This document shows positions 44,201-55,022 of a stretch of 64,000 nucleotides of DNA, piece by piece. The translations under genes were made by a program, and so were the position numbers. The stretch comes from Ganoderma boninense (Eukaryota; Basidiomycota; Agaricomycetes; Polyporales; Polyporaceae). Each line of letters starts with the position of its first letter. Position 1 is the first letter of the stretch. The stretch lies in NCBI GenBank assembly GCA_002900995.3, contig PJEW03000015.1:1-64000 (forward strand). The letters run 5' to 3'. The notes below the pieces were generated by a model, which was not told the DNA's origin, did no database searches, and saw only the letters and a list, made by a program, of their open reading frames with translations.

Positions 44201-45438
44201 CTCCTGACCTACACTGACACCTCTCCCCACTCCTCGCAGTAATGCACCCACGTTACAAGATGGCCTACTTCGACCAACTGAAATGGAAGGACGACTGGAA
44301 GAAGGTCGCGCTCGACCTCGTAGAAGAGGAATGGCGACAGAAGTACGCGAACCGGACCTCGGACGACGTCGATTTTGAGGCGAACCCCCGAGCCTCGACT
44401 CCTCCTCGCACCCCAACGCAAGCCGGTGACTCTGAGGCCAGAGATATTGAGATCGACGGCGATGAGGATATGGAGGATGGCATTGAAATCGAGCACAACG
44501 ATGACGACGACGACGATGGGAGCTCTGCCATAGACGACGAGGTAAGTGCGCCTTGCTATCTACTGGACAGTGGAGTTCCTCCCAGCTCTCTGCATTTTAC
44601 TGACACAATCCACAGTTCAGCGCGGACATCTTTGACGTCTTCGATGACACTGCCCCCCCCCGCACTCGCGGAACTTGGCGACGAGCTCGACCGCTACCTC
44701 CGGACGCCAATCGAGCATGCCCCCAATGCAATCAAGTGGTGGGTGGACCGGCGCGCGATGTATCCGAACCTGTCGCGCATGGCCCTTGATTATCTCACAA
44801 TCCCAGGTGAGCAGATGCTTTGTGACACCCCCGACGCCGCGCGAGACCTCGAAAACATGTACTGACTATTTTATATTTCTCCCGGCCCTCTGCAGCGACC
44901 TCCGTGGATGTCGAGCGTGTGTTTAGTCGCGGCTGCCTACTTCTCTCGCACATCCGGAACCGCCTCAGCGCTCAGTCGTCTCGCGCCATCCTCTGTCTGG
45001 GAAGTTGGACGAAGGCCGGCTTCGTCAAGGCTGGCGATGAACGCAAGGTAGTAAAACTCGAGAAGATTCAGGATGACGATCCGGAGGCTTCTGATTATGA
45101 AATGGAGGATGGCTGGGATGCCATCGATACGACCAACTTGTAGTTTCCGGCGCTGAGTGCATCGTAGATTGTATTCTGTGTCTGCCCATCCGTACATGTG
45201 TGATATTGATCTACTACGGCTCCCGAATGTCTGTACGCCTGCTGTACGTTTCTTTAATCGCATCTCCACTGCTTGAACCCGTGTGTACACCCCAACCCGT
45301 GACACCCGTACCCGCACCTGCAACCCGGCGCTTCCACCCGCAACCCGCAGATACCAGCCACCCGCGGGTACGGGTATTGGGCGGGTTCAATCACGGGTTG
45401 CTTGCTCCAACCCAAGGGTACACCCGTGCCATTCGCTA
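41275..45438 (+). mobile_element. hAT-2: 4.2-kb hAT transposon
   Basis: Terminal inverted repeats TAGCGAATGGCA (41275) and TGCCATTCGCTA (ending 45438), followed inward by A/CGGGT; 8-bp duplication TCCAGAAT on both sides. Subterminal zones (41300-41410 and 45270-45430) repeat ACCCGT/ACGGGT. The 450 bp before the gene and 295 bp after it hold only these repeats. One transposase gene fills the interior. It is a separate family from hAT-1, with different termini, and is inserted in Gypsy-3 gag. Confidence 0.95.
41725..45143 (+). CDS. hAT-2 transposase
   Basis: Start MSSRTQRKRAGTQ at 41725; about ten exons. A Lys/Gly-rich basic stretch (41870-41940), an acidic stretch, then a BED-like finger CSNQGCKTRV ... 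STSNLRRHAFDC (42260-42360). DCWTSPNHRAFVAFTVHF (42810-42860) and VTIDNASNNQTMIEAM (43055-43105) carry the catalytic-core signatures; VRTRWNSMFDML follows at 43622. The C-terminal dimerisation domain is SRMALDYLTIP then ATSVDVERVFSRG (44775-44930). The only lesion found is a run of nine C at 44653-44661 that shifts the frame by one; eight C would restore it, so this may be a sequencing error and the gene could be active. Confidence 0.88.
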
Positions 45439-45446
45439 TCCAGAAT

Positions 45447-46840
45447 ATTTGAACCAGCTGGAAGTCCGTAATATCAGGAAAGCAGACGGCCAGGTGCTGG
45501 ATCTCACGCACAAAGTCGTGGACCTTACTTTTCCCTTGTACAGTGTGCTCGAGATGGTAGCGCATCCGTGCCTTGAAATCTGTGGGGAAACAATAATCGA
45601 ATAGGGCATCGTACAGCACCCTTAACGTCCACTCATGACGGCACATTGCGACGTGCTTCATGAAGAATTTGCTGGGCTCTCCGGACAAGAACTGTACTAT
45701 AATCTTTAGAGCTACTTCATTGTCCAGGCTATGCAGCTCGCAATAAGTGTCGACTTCATAGGTCCATTGGTCAAACAAATCTAAATCAGCCGTGCCATTC
45801 CAAGTGAAAGGATGTTTGATTTTAACGCCAGCCAGTGCCTTCCGAAGCCGCTTTGTGTCCTTCTGGTTCTTCCGATGGCACTTCTGGGATGGGTTCTTCC
45901 CGCTGCGCCGTGTGCGGTGGTCTCACAACGAAGAGTCATCACTATCATTGTCCGAAGAACTTGTGCTACTTGGACTATCTGATGAACTAGAGCTCGAGCT
46001 GGATGGGGGACTGGGAGGCACACACCCTCCGCTTCCCCCGGAAGTCCTTTGAAACCATCCGCCCTCCGGAACTTGTGAGGATTCACGCTTGAACCTTGCA
46101 GGCCCCATCTTGCTTGGAGTCTTAGACTTGTGAGTCTTCGCCTTATCCTTGCCGTGATCCGATGAGACGGGTGGGTTTTGGCCAGAGCATCCAGTGACAA
46201 ACTCCTTGAGGAACTCGCGCTGTTCTGAGGTACGAGGAACTGATTTGCCTTTCTGAGCCGCTGAGTACCTTCCATTAGTTCCAGCAGGTACCTCAGGCTT
46301 CTGCTCGTCCTCAGAAACAACTTCCACGATAGCAGCCATGAAGTCCAAGCTATCCAACTCCTCGCCATTACGGCGAGCTTGCTCGAATAGAGCGGTCCGG
46401 ACAGACGCCTTGATAGCTGTCCGAAAGTTGCGCTCCTCATCACTGGAGTCGACTTCTTCCCAGAAATCCTCCAGGAAGGACGAGCTTGCGCTTTCAAACT
46501 CAGGAAGGACAGGAGTCCCAGTTGGGCTAAGTTGCCATGCTTCAGGGAGGGGACCAAGTTGGTCTGCAGCCTCGCACAAGTCAAACCAGTACGGGAAGAA
46601 TTGCGGCAGTGCAGAGAACATGCTTGGCACCCGAAACTCTCAGCTGGGGCCACTGCGCGCAATCTCCCACACGTCCTTGGGAGGCGACTGAGCCTCGACC
46701 AAACCACGGGTCTGCTCACACTCCCCCTCGGGGCTACTACTGTCCTTGAGGAGAGCACTGACCTGAGCGGTCGTCTCATCCTCGGACGTGTCCTCGAGAC
46801 GAGCTCCGGAGTTAACGGTGATGTATACGGCCCGGGGAAC
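45447..46840 (-). pseudogene. Gypsy-3 Gag N-terminal and capsid part
   Basis: Minus-strand frame starting about AVPRAVYITVNSG at 46836, acidic SEDETTAQ, then FSALPQFFPYWFDLCEAAD (46620-46560), EQARRNGEELDSLDFMA, a Ser-rich tract (46030-45940), and a capsid-like domain FTWNGTADLDLFDQWTYEVD ... AMCRHEWTLRVLYDALFDYCFP (45800-45600). In-frame TGA codons at 46640-46642 and 45923-45925 replace probable CGA codons. The frame is cut by hAT-2 at 45446. It matches a Gag type widespread in mushroom gypsy elements. Confidence 0.8.
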
Positions 46841-46843
46841 TGC

Positions 46844-47749
46844 TGCAAAAACAACAGAAACAGCTAACCGGAAAAGAAGGAGGGAGTCATTGGGTGCTCG
46901 CTAATCACTACGAACCAATACCACAAAGGGCCTAAGACCAGCAGACTAGTCGGTGAATGGTCACGCGCGATGCGCGACAGGTGGAAGTGGAGTACGAGGA
47001 GCCCTCGACGAGTGACGTGGAAGACAATGGCGAATGAAAGGGACTCTCGGGTCCTGCGACGATGGACGAGCGACAACGTGCGAACAAATACGATAATGAC
47101 TCTCGGCAAGCCAGATACAATGGGCGACGAGCGATGCGATGAGCGAGCGAGGCGAGCGAAAAGTGAGAAGTCAACGGGTTGCCGAAATCTGTATTTCCAA
47201 GACTAAGAACATCATCTATATATCGGTACAGGAAGGAAACCCTAGAAACCGACAGGAAAACCACAGGAAATGAATGGCCAGCTACAGCGACCAATCATAG
47301 AAAGGGATGGAGAAGACGAAGGAGGAAGTGGAGCGAATATGTCGACGACTTGTCGCCTTGGAGCGACCGTCATGGGGCAACTGATGAAAACTCGCGAGTG
47401 ATCGAAGAGTCCCGACCGGTCTATGAAAGGTCCTACCAATGGCGAAATACGAGCGAGCGATCGAAGGTGTACCACGCGTATACCACGGCTGGTCCGACGC
47501 AGAAAGGGGGTCCTGACGGGCGACCCGTGGACCACACGGGACCAATACACGGGGGTGAAACACCAGATCAAACACCAAGCTTGGCGAGGTGTAGTATCCG
47601 CCCGCGGATGAGTGACGGAGTGGGCGACAAGGCGAGCGACCGAGCGAACGAACGAAGACAGATGAAGTCGGCAAAGGTGAAAAGAACAGGGTGATATATG
47701 GAACAGGAATACGGCCTATCCGAGTGGTAAACAGGCTACAAGCCCATCA
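46844..47749 (-). repeat. 906-bp candidate LTR, right arm (5' LTR of Gypsy-3)
   Basis: Minus-strand copy of 18487-19392: starts TGATGGGCTTG after a purine tract and ends TTTTTGCA, immediately before the Gypsy-3 gag frame. It therefore fits a 5' LTR of Gypsy-3, but the purine tract upstream means it also fits the 3' LTR of the arm unit, as in a tandem array sharing one LTR. No primer-binding site is evident between it and gag. Confidence 0.45.
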
Positions 47750-47899
47750 CCTCCCCCTACTGAAATCCGAACTGTCCTCAGTTCGCGTGCGATCGTTGGG
47801 GTCGATGACGAAGAAACATGGTAATCATGACGTCGGGTGATGAACGACATTGGCAGAGTTCGAGCGAACAGGGGTAGACGCTCTTTCGCCTTGACCATC

Positions 47900-48587
47900 A
47901 TGAACACCAACGAAGAAACCCGCGACGAGATTAACAGCTTGGCAAGTATGATTCTTCCCCCATTGATGGATCGCCTGCGAGGGGATGTGGACGCGATCGA
48001 GGGACTCATCCAGAGGCATCACATCCCGGTAACTGATGTGCGAGCGCGGGGCGCGCGGGACCTAGCCGACCGAGTGGTACGTGAATCGCGACGTGGGTGT
48101 GAGTGATTGACCAAGCAGACATCGTTACAGTGCGCCAGGGTGATACTTGGCAGGACGACGCACGAGTTGGTTGCTCTAGTCGAGCAACTCCAGGGGATCC
48201 TAGACCGTGCGCCGCTAGTGACCGACTGGGCGACGCGTGTTCGGTCAAACCTATACGCGCACTCGCCAGCCGATGCGCTATCGAACAGCAGTTGTCGAGC
48301 AAGCGACGGCTGACGAAACATGTGGAAAGGCGGCAGCTCTCGAGCTTGCTTACGAGTGAGTCAACAACACTTTCGTCCATACATCGGTTGGTTTCAAGAT
48401 CCAACACTTGGTGGAGGTGGCCCGCGCTTCGTACTATTCGGCGTGTAACGCTGTGGACAGGTGCGCAGTGACGGGCGACACCAGGGAGGTATCGGCCTTG
48501 GACTCCCTGCGAGAGGAACAGCGCACAGAGGAACATGGCGAGTTGCAGGCGCAAATCGCACGTGAGCATCGCGAGATGGCGACGTGA
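47900..48587 (+). pseudogene. Arm gene B1, right copy, frameshifted
   Basis: Same start MNTNEETRDE as the left copy. It is identical until the segment after GILDRAP, where one base is missing and two are added nearby (about 48210-48240), so the frame ends early at ASDG. The downstream exon encoding AREHREMAT is still present. Confidence 0.4.
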
Positions 48588-48829
48588 AGTGTTGAAGGCG
48601 ATCTGGAGAGCTGGAGCGGGGGAAGCAACTAGGCAAAGCACGATGGGACAGGTGTACGATAGGGCGACGTTCCAATTGAAATCGCGAGCCGGTCATTGAT
48701 TAGTTAGGAGCGATGACGCGTAGTGACGCAGGCGTGCGCGAAATGTGGTAAGTGAGCTAGGGGCAAATGGAGTAGTATTTTAAGTGGGCGCGACGCAAGG
48801 TGAGCGCGAAACACTCCCCGTTTTCTGCC

Positions 48830-49473
48830 ATGTCGACAACTCAGTGACCACTGCAGCCTCTTGTAGCGACACTGCGGGACGCGCACGATGAATGCAATGA
48901 ACTATACAACACAGTCGTGTCAGCCGTCGCATACCAGATCGCGTCGGACGTAGCCAGCTTCGCCATGGTCGTTGGGGCGATGCCCGAGACCCCGAGAGGA
49001 ACTGAACTGGCTGCTCGACGAGGTTATTCGCAAAATCGTACGTGGTAGTTGCTCGTCGGAGGGCCGTGTTAACGGGGGGATTGCAGGAGCAATATGACCT
49101 TGTGATCGAAGACACGGTCCAAACTGAAGGGTGGATTCGCGATCTCCACGCAAGTATTGGACGATGTCCCGAGGACTACGCAATGCTGCCGTACTTTGCT
49201 CATCAGACTGGGAGCCTTATCACTCGCTTGACTGAGCGTCAATCCAGGGCAGACATGAGGACGCTGGCGCGGTCACGCAAAAAGGTGTTGCGATCGGCTC
49301 GCCTTGTACAGCAGCTCGCAAACACGTCTATGGACCTGGGCAAACAGGTGAGGTGCAACCTCGAGTACTTGTGCAGCCCCACGGCGGCCGATGCAGCTAT
49401 GCATGCGCAGTGGGAAGCCTTGCCCGAGCTCGTCGATCAGAGCGAACCAATAAACTTCGAAACCGAGTTCTAG
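48830..49473 (+). pseudogene. Arm gene B2, right copy
   Basis: Matches the left copy through the C-terminal exon (EQYDLVIEDTVQTEGWI to NFETEF). It carries one extra C at about 48990 in the MPET segment, which shifts the first exon. No further difference of note. Confidence 0.4.
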
Positions 49474-49566
49474 GCGACGGGCGAAAGAAGGCAAAAACGA
49501 GGTGTCGCGAGCGAAAGCGAAGTAATGTACGATAGTCGCTTGTATTGAGTCATCGAGTAATCGCGA

Positions 49567-49836
49567 TTAGATTGCTGGTACGTCTTCTTGGCACTGCTTG
49601 ATGGCTTGGGCTGCCTCAGGATGTTCCGCCTCGGAGACCGCACGACACATCCTGTTCGAGAAGCACCGCTTCTTCGGGACCGAGGGCATGGAAGCATTCG
49701 ATGGGCGGGGTGCCCAAGAAAGGTGCACGTCGGTGAAGCTTGGTAGAACCCTCAGCGACGAGGGCTTGGTAAATGTTGAGCGGGTGCAGAAGGGTAGCGA
49801 TGCCGCCGGTCTGCTAGGCATAAAGGACAGCCTCAA
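49567..49836 (-). CDS. Small ORF between B2 and A, unknown
   Basis: An 89-aa frame ending AEHPEAAQAIKQCQEDVPAI, opposite in direction to genes A and B. In the left arm (about 16405-16675) a one-base difference in a T run shifts it. The frame overlaps possible 5' sequence of gene A. Weak support: coding status rests on composition only. Confidence 0.25.
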   Translation of the reverse strand: MRLSFMPSRPAASLPFCTRSTFTKPSSLRVLPSFTDVHLSWAPRPSNASMPSVPKKRCFSNRMCRAVSEAEHPEAAQAIKQCQEDVPAI

Positions 49837-51499
49837 CGCTGGTGGTGTTCTTCCTCCCCCCTGCTCCGTGCTGCCTCCTACGCCTCACACGCACCTGCTT
49901 TCCTCATTCACCGCCCCACCACTCCCACTTCCATGTCCCCCACCACGCCACGCAAAGACACGGGCCCAGCCGACAAGCTCGACGGCCTCACAGAAGCGCG
50001 CGCCTTTGTCGCGCAATTACAAGGGATGGAGCCGACGGTCGAGGACAATGACAAGGCCCACATCGTGTGGGTCGAGGACATGGTGATCGCTCTGGTGCAT
50101 CGCTCGTCGCTTTTTGCTCGTATCACTGACACGACTGTTTTTGCAGGGGAGCGCCTCGGAAGCGGGCGAAGAGCCCGAAGAAATTGAACGGCTCCCTGAC
50201 CAGGTGTTCACCGAACACCAAACTCAATTCTCGTCGCTCTTCGACGACTGGCCCGACTGGGCGAGCCCCGATATCACCGGCGCGTATGAGCGCGCGAAGG
50301 AGGCAGCCAAAGCTGCCAAGGCTGCTGCGGCCGCCGAACGCGATCACAAGACCGCCAAAAGCAATGCGCGACTCGCGGCTTTCCTCACGGAGAAGAAGCG
50401 GGCGCTCGAGGAGAAGAGGCGGGCACGCGCGACCGCTGCCTCGACTACTCCTGCGGCGACGGGACTCACCTCCCCCGCGCCTATCCTCCCTCCTCAGCCA
50501 CCGGTCATGTCAACCTCCACAACGCGAGGCACGGGCGACGGCGGCGCGAAGTGCAAGCGCGACTCGTCGATGGTCGCTGGCGAGCCCACAGCGAAGAAGA
50601 CGCGGGTGAAGGCGACGCGAAAGGATCCCGGGCCTGTGATGGCTCACATCATCGACCCTACACAAATGGTACGTCGTTTTCGGCTTTTCGCTCATTCGCT
50701 CGCTTGACTAATATTGACGTCTTCGCTTTTTGACAGTGTGACAATTGCGCGAACAAACACGTGGTTTGCGAGCTGCTTTTGCAGCACGGGCGCTGCAAAC
50801 GCTGCTGGGACGACCAGAAGGGTGCAAGCACAGCTCGCCGATGCATGGGGAGTGGTACAGGACACTTCCCTCAGATCCGAGCGAACTAGGTGGGTCTCGC
50901 TCGACTTTCCTTGCTCTAGGGCCAACTCATGGATCGGGCGACAGCAACTCCTGCCCTGCCGACTGGCTCTTCGCCCGCGACACCTATCGCTTCCTCGAGT
51001 TGCACGCCGACCCTCCCGGCTCTTCCTCAGACCCCCACTCCTTCTGCACCTTGTCGTCCTCACGCGCCGGCTTCGCTCCTTCCTGCGCCGGTACTGCTCA
51101 ACTTCAAGCCGATGCCATCGCCTCCTCCTCCCCAGGCACCCGCTGCTCCGGCGACGACTCCCATGACTGCCCCTCCCCCTTCGACACCCAACAGGCCACA
51201 GCCGCAGGCAATGGGCGAAGCGAGGTGCGCGATCGACCACTTGGAGTCCGCGGCGGTTGCCACGATTGGTGCATACGTGCAGTCGGGGCCGGCGAACTTC
51301 GGTCATGCCGTGCACGAGTTCAGCACGGATGCACTGCATCAAGAAGGCATTCCAGGAGACGGGCGATGACAAGTTCGTGCAGTCCGGAACGAGATCGCGT
51401 TCGCTCGAGCGCGAATGGCAGTTCTGGAGGGCACGGTGGCGCGCCTTGAGGCGTACGAGCGCGACTTGCTCGCTCGTCTTCATTGCGAGGCTCGGGAGG

Positions 51500-51768
51500 C
51501 ACCTGTGGTTTCCACCATTGTAATACAATAGCCCAGGTACCTGCAGTTAGCATTGTGTATTTGGTGCTCACTATTGTGATTGTTAAATACCTGGGAGGTT
51601 GTTTACAATGACAATGGTGGACAATTGTAAATGCTACCTATGTTGTGGATTGTATATCCAGTACATTGTAGATCTACAACAGCTTGTATTGTAAAACCAG
51701 CTAAAAATGTGTATTACAGAGATTGTATATCCAGGGCATTGTATATTTGGGGATTGTAAATTCTGGAG
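51500..51768 (+). repeat. KDZ-2 left terminal inverted repeat
   Basis: Repeats TTGTATATCCAG/ATTGTAAA-type motifs and ends at the N run, so its true inner limit is unknown. It differs from the right repeat at only about two positions. Confidence 0.93.
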
Positions 51769-51868
51769 NNNNNNNNNNNNNNNNNNNNNNNNNNNNNNNN
51801 NNNNNNNNNNNNNNNNNNNNNNNNNNNNNNNNNNNNNNNNNNNNNNNNNNNNNNNNNNNNNNNNNNNN
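51769..51868. other. Assembly gap (100 N)
   Basis: Exactly 100 N, the conventional length for a gap of unknown size. It removes the inner part of the left inverted repeat and the 3' end of the minus-strand companion gene, and means the order of scaffolded pieces here is inferred. Confidence 0.99.
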
Positions 51869-53265
51869 CTCCTCGAGACGGATACCTCCCGCCTTCAAGT
51901 TGATAGCTGCAAGGGCCTTCTTGTTGGCAGCGACCGTCTGCTGGCGTCGGATCTCGTAGTCAAGTTCTTCCTCCTCGTCACCGTCCTCGTCCTGGTTGCT
52001 ACTGCCTCCCGGGCCTTCGGAGAGAGACTGCGTAGCGGAAGCTGAAGTGGTGGCGATGTCCGATGAAGATGAAGACGAGGCTGGCCCGCTAGTCGCGGGA
52101 GATGACTGGGTAGCGATGGCAGGCAGTGTACCTTCGAGGACTTGAGAGAGTTGCTGCGGCAGGTCGGCGGCTGGCCACGGGAGCAGAGCGTGAGTACTTT
52201 GAATGGATAAGGTTGACAGCACCGTTACTCACCGAAGCATGTGGCGACAAAGGTGTGCCATGCCTGTTCCACAGCCGTGAACTGGTCGCTCGCATCTGAA
52301 AACATGTTTCCGAGGACCATCATCCGCCCATTGTGGACGCTATATGCAAAGTAAGTGGTATGCATTCGCTGGTATGAAATGGGTGTGCTTATGCTATCGT
52401 AGTAAGCCTTCCGCTCTCTGGGTGGGGACCGCCCAAAAAGACTGTACCCACCCACCCAGTCTGTTGTTCAATCGCGTCAAGGACGGCTTGTGCGGTCTTC
52501 GGAAGCGAGTCGATTGCGCTGGACAGACGCCGATGAGAACTCGATACGCGGTGATAGATGACCTTCCTCGACGTATCTTTGTACCGCGCGGACCTTTTTC
52601 TGCGCCTCGTCCTTTCCAGCCTTCACCAAGTCCTCGACGGACAGCGCCTCTGGGTTCTGTGCCTGAAAGTGAGTCTTCCGATATTCTTCGCACTCGGCTT
52701 TGACCTCGTCAGTCTCTTCGGCGTACAGGCGGCGGCTCTCCTCGGTCGTGAACGACCAACGACCCTTGAGTGTCGCTGGATCGCCGGTCTTCTCCACGTG
52801 AGCCAGGTAGTTCTTCTCGATGATCGGCTCGATGCGCTTCCAATGAAGGCGCATGTAGGCCTGGTAAGCGTGGATCCGCTGCTTCTTCCACTGTGGAAGG
52901 ACAAGCGTGGCCCGAGCGCTGTTGCCCTTCCCCTTCTTCCCGCCATTGTGGGCCCGGTTGATGAACCACCAGCGGATTTGCTGGAAACGCATGTGAGAGG
53001 CTTCATATTCAAACGTGGATAAACGCGACTAACGCACTGTGCATCTTTTTTCGACCTTCTTGGTGGTAGCAGCCTTCACGTCGCCATGCGCGGCCACGAT
53101 CTCTTCGGCGGTGGGATCTTTAATGGGCCACTTCGCGATGAAACTTTCGGAGGTCGAAGAGAAGAACTCGGTGGTCGTATTCTTGGCCTGGGCATCGGCG
53201 AAGTCCGTTCGAAGCCCTTCAAGCCAGAGGGTTTGAGCGTCCGTGGCCCATGTTTGGCGACCCAT
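51869..53265 (-). CDS. KDZ-2 companion gene (WxxN-type), 3' end in gap
   Basis: Start MGRQTWATDAQTLWLEGLRTDF at 53265. After an intron comes QIRWWFINRAHNGGKKGKG, then QWKKQRIHAYQAYMRLHWKRIEPIIEKNY (helical), RWSFTTEESRRLYAEETDEVKAECEEYRK, and later exons with AWHTFVATCFGE and a Ser/Thr plus acidic tail reaching the gap. The WF-x-N motif, AYQAYM helix and ETxEVKxExEEYR pattern recur in a family often seen in mushroom genomes, and parallel the KDZ-1 companion at 19410-20688. It is divergent from the two plus-strand genes. Nuclear or DNA-binding role is a guess. Confidence 0.55.
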
Positions 53266-53527
53266 GGGAGACAGCGCACGAGAAAGGGCAACGTGACAAG
53301 AATGAGGAAAAGGTGCTGCGCAAAAGGAAAGAGAATGTATTTGTAAGTACGATGTAGGCTTCACACACAGGTTGTCACCACGGGCTCAGTCAGGAAGTTT
53401 CGCAGAAGCTTCTTCGGAACGTGGAGCCGCATCATTAGTATATAACACTCATTTTTCTGGTAGATCCTATCCCGAGGTTGTCTCAGGACTGCAACCTACC
53501 CCCCCCGCCAACCTCATATCTCCCTGC

Positions 53528-54342
53528 ATGATGACTACCAGCAAGATTGCCGGTGAGCATTCGTGTTTCGCTGACCGTCGACGGCTGACGGACAGTCAGC
53601 TCTCCGGCCAGGGCTGGCGGCAGCTGGCGATAGCGCTTTCCCCATCCCCGACCTCGACAGGCTGAGCTTGAATGATGCACCCGCATCTGGAAGCGCAGCG
53701 GTCCCTGCGACCCAGCCTCCACCCGCTCCGCCCACTCCAGTTCCCGCTGCCTCGCGGGCCACCGTGGAGATCACGATCCATGCGACGGGCTCGACCGTGA
53801 TTGTCAACACGGGCTCTCCGGCCCCAGCCACGGATCCCGTCCCCCGTCGTGCTCCTAACACCATCGCTCCCGCTGTGGTCGGGGTCGAGCCGCCGAGATC
53901 AAACCCACGCGTTCCAGCACAGGAAGCAAATGCTCAGGCCCCCAACCCCAATGCCTGTGCGCAGAGCGTGGATGATGGGGCCGCTGTCGTTGTCGCCAAC
54001 AGCCCAGGGGAAGAACCATTCCACCTCACGCCTCTCCCGCTGACGACCATCAACCGTCTCCCTTAGGATGACAATAGTATGTCTGCGCCTCCTAACCGTA
54101 GAACAATGCTCACCTAATTGAATACAGAGGAGTACTTCTGCCCCCTTCAGCCTCGGGGAAAGAAGTGGTATGTCGTTACGGCTGGTCTGATGGTCGGCAT
54201 CTGGCCGTCGTGGACGCAGGCTGCGCCGATGGTTGAAGGGGTGCCGGGGAACGTGCACGAGTCGTTCAAGTCTCGCACCGCCGCTGAGCACTACTACTTT
54301 ACTAACAAGGACCTCGGGCGCGTGTTCATCCTCAGCCAGTAG
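53528..54342 (+). CDS. Gene with RNase H1 N-terminal/viroplasmin-like domain
   Basis: Start MMTTSKIA at 53528; after an intron LRPGLAAAGDSAFPIPDLDRL, then a long Pro/Ala/Thr region. The last exon (about 54127-54342) encodes KKWYVVTAGLMVGIWPSWTQ and APMVEGVPG ... FKSRTAAEHYYFTN, the compact fold found at the N-terminus of RNase H1 and in caulimoviral viroplasmin (PF01693 by family knowledge), which binds RNA/DNA hybrids or dsRNA. No RNase H catalytic domain follows. A TAG at 54064-54066 before the last intron may be a lesion or a mis-assigned splice site. It lies between the companion gene and the transposase inside KDZ-2. Confidence 0.6.
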
Positions 54343-55022
54343 AGTTGCTTCCTGTGTTCCCTCCATCACAATGTATCCTTGTCGTACCATATGCACGTGC
54401 AATGTCAGATCATGTTCTCTAACAAATTATGTGAGAATTGGGATATGAGCAACCAACCTTTAAGACCCCCACACAGAGTATGAGTCACGCATTCTCGGAA
54501 TACAGGACCTTGGGTCCCGGATTGACGAGGGGTCGGCGACATGTGGCAGTGGGAGGAAGTGCGCTTCAAGCCCGTTACTCTAGCGGCATACTCATCCTCT
54601 TGGAGAATAAAGTCGCTTGACGAAATACAACAGCATTTGGACCAACTAGGCAGTAATATTGTAACATGTTGTAAGCCAAGGACATAGCGTAACAGGACGG
54701 AGACCGTCGAGTGCACAGAAATGCTCAGTTCCCAAAAGAGAATATCGTGTTCGTGTTCGCCGTGCACACAGTTCGTCCCATCCTTGTCGTTAAAATGGAT
54801 TTCGCTTTGTTACACCAATTACTGGGCAACGTTGTTCAGTTTTTTTACCTAGCTACTCGTATCCTAACCTGCGGACTAGGGGATGAGCCCTCGGTGCATA
54901 AATTCTCGGGACGCGGCGAGGTCATGATCTGCAACCCCCAAGTCTTGCCCGTTCTGCGCCAGTCCACATTCACTCTCGTTTGCCGCTGTCTTCATTCCTA
55001 TCCCCTCCCCTCTGCACTTGCC
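54343..55022. other. Intergenic region in KDZ-2
   Basis: 680 bp between the viroplasmin-domain gene and the transposase. Short frames on both strands match nothing I know. Probably terminator and promoter sequence. Confidence 0.4.

Larger units (their letters stand above)
30241..46843 (-). mobile_element. Gypsy-3, minus strand, split by hAT-1, hAT-2 and KDZ-1
   Basis: Reading the minus strand: gag (46840-45447), then hAT-2, gag end with zinc knuckle (41266-39981), then hAT-1, protease (32818-32259), RT/RNase H (32099-30792) and the start of integrase (30737-30258), which is cut at KDZ-1. Target-site duplications let the pieces be joined exactly. Several TGA/TAG stops make it inactive. A candidate 5' LTR lies at 46844-47749; the 3' part is not in the window. 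Confidence 0.88.

Noticed and set aside
45781..46854. 357-aa minus-strand frame as a protein
   Set aside because: It overlaps Gypsy-3 Gag in another frame; Gag has recognisable family sequence, this frame is Ser/Arg/Leu-rich noise.
51601..51768. Organellar or bacterial insertion because of the AT-rich repeat sequence next to the gap
   Set aside because: The same sequence is the inverted repeat of KDZ-2 at 59703-59971.
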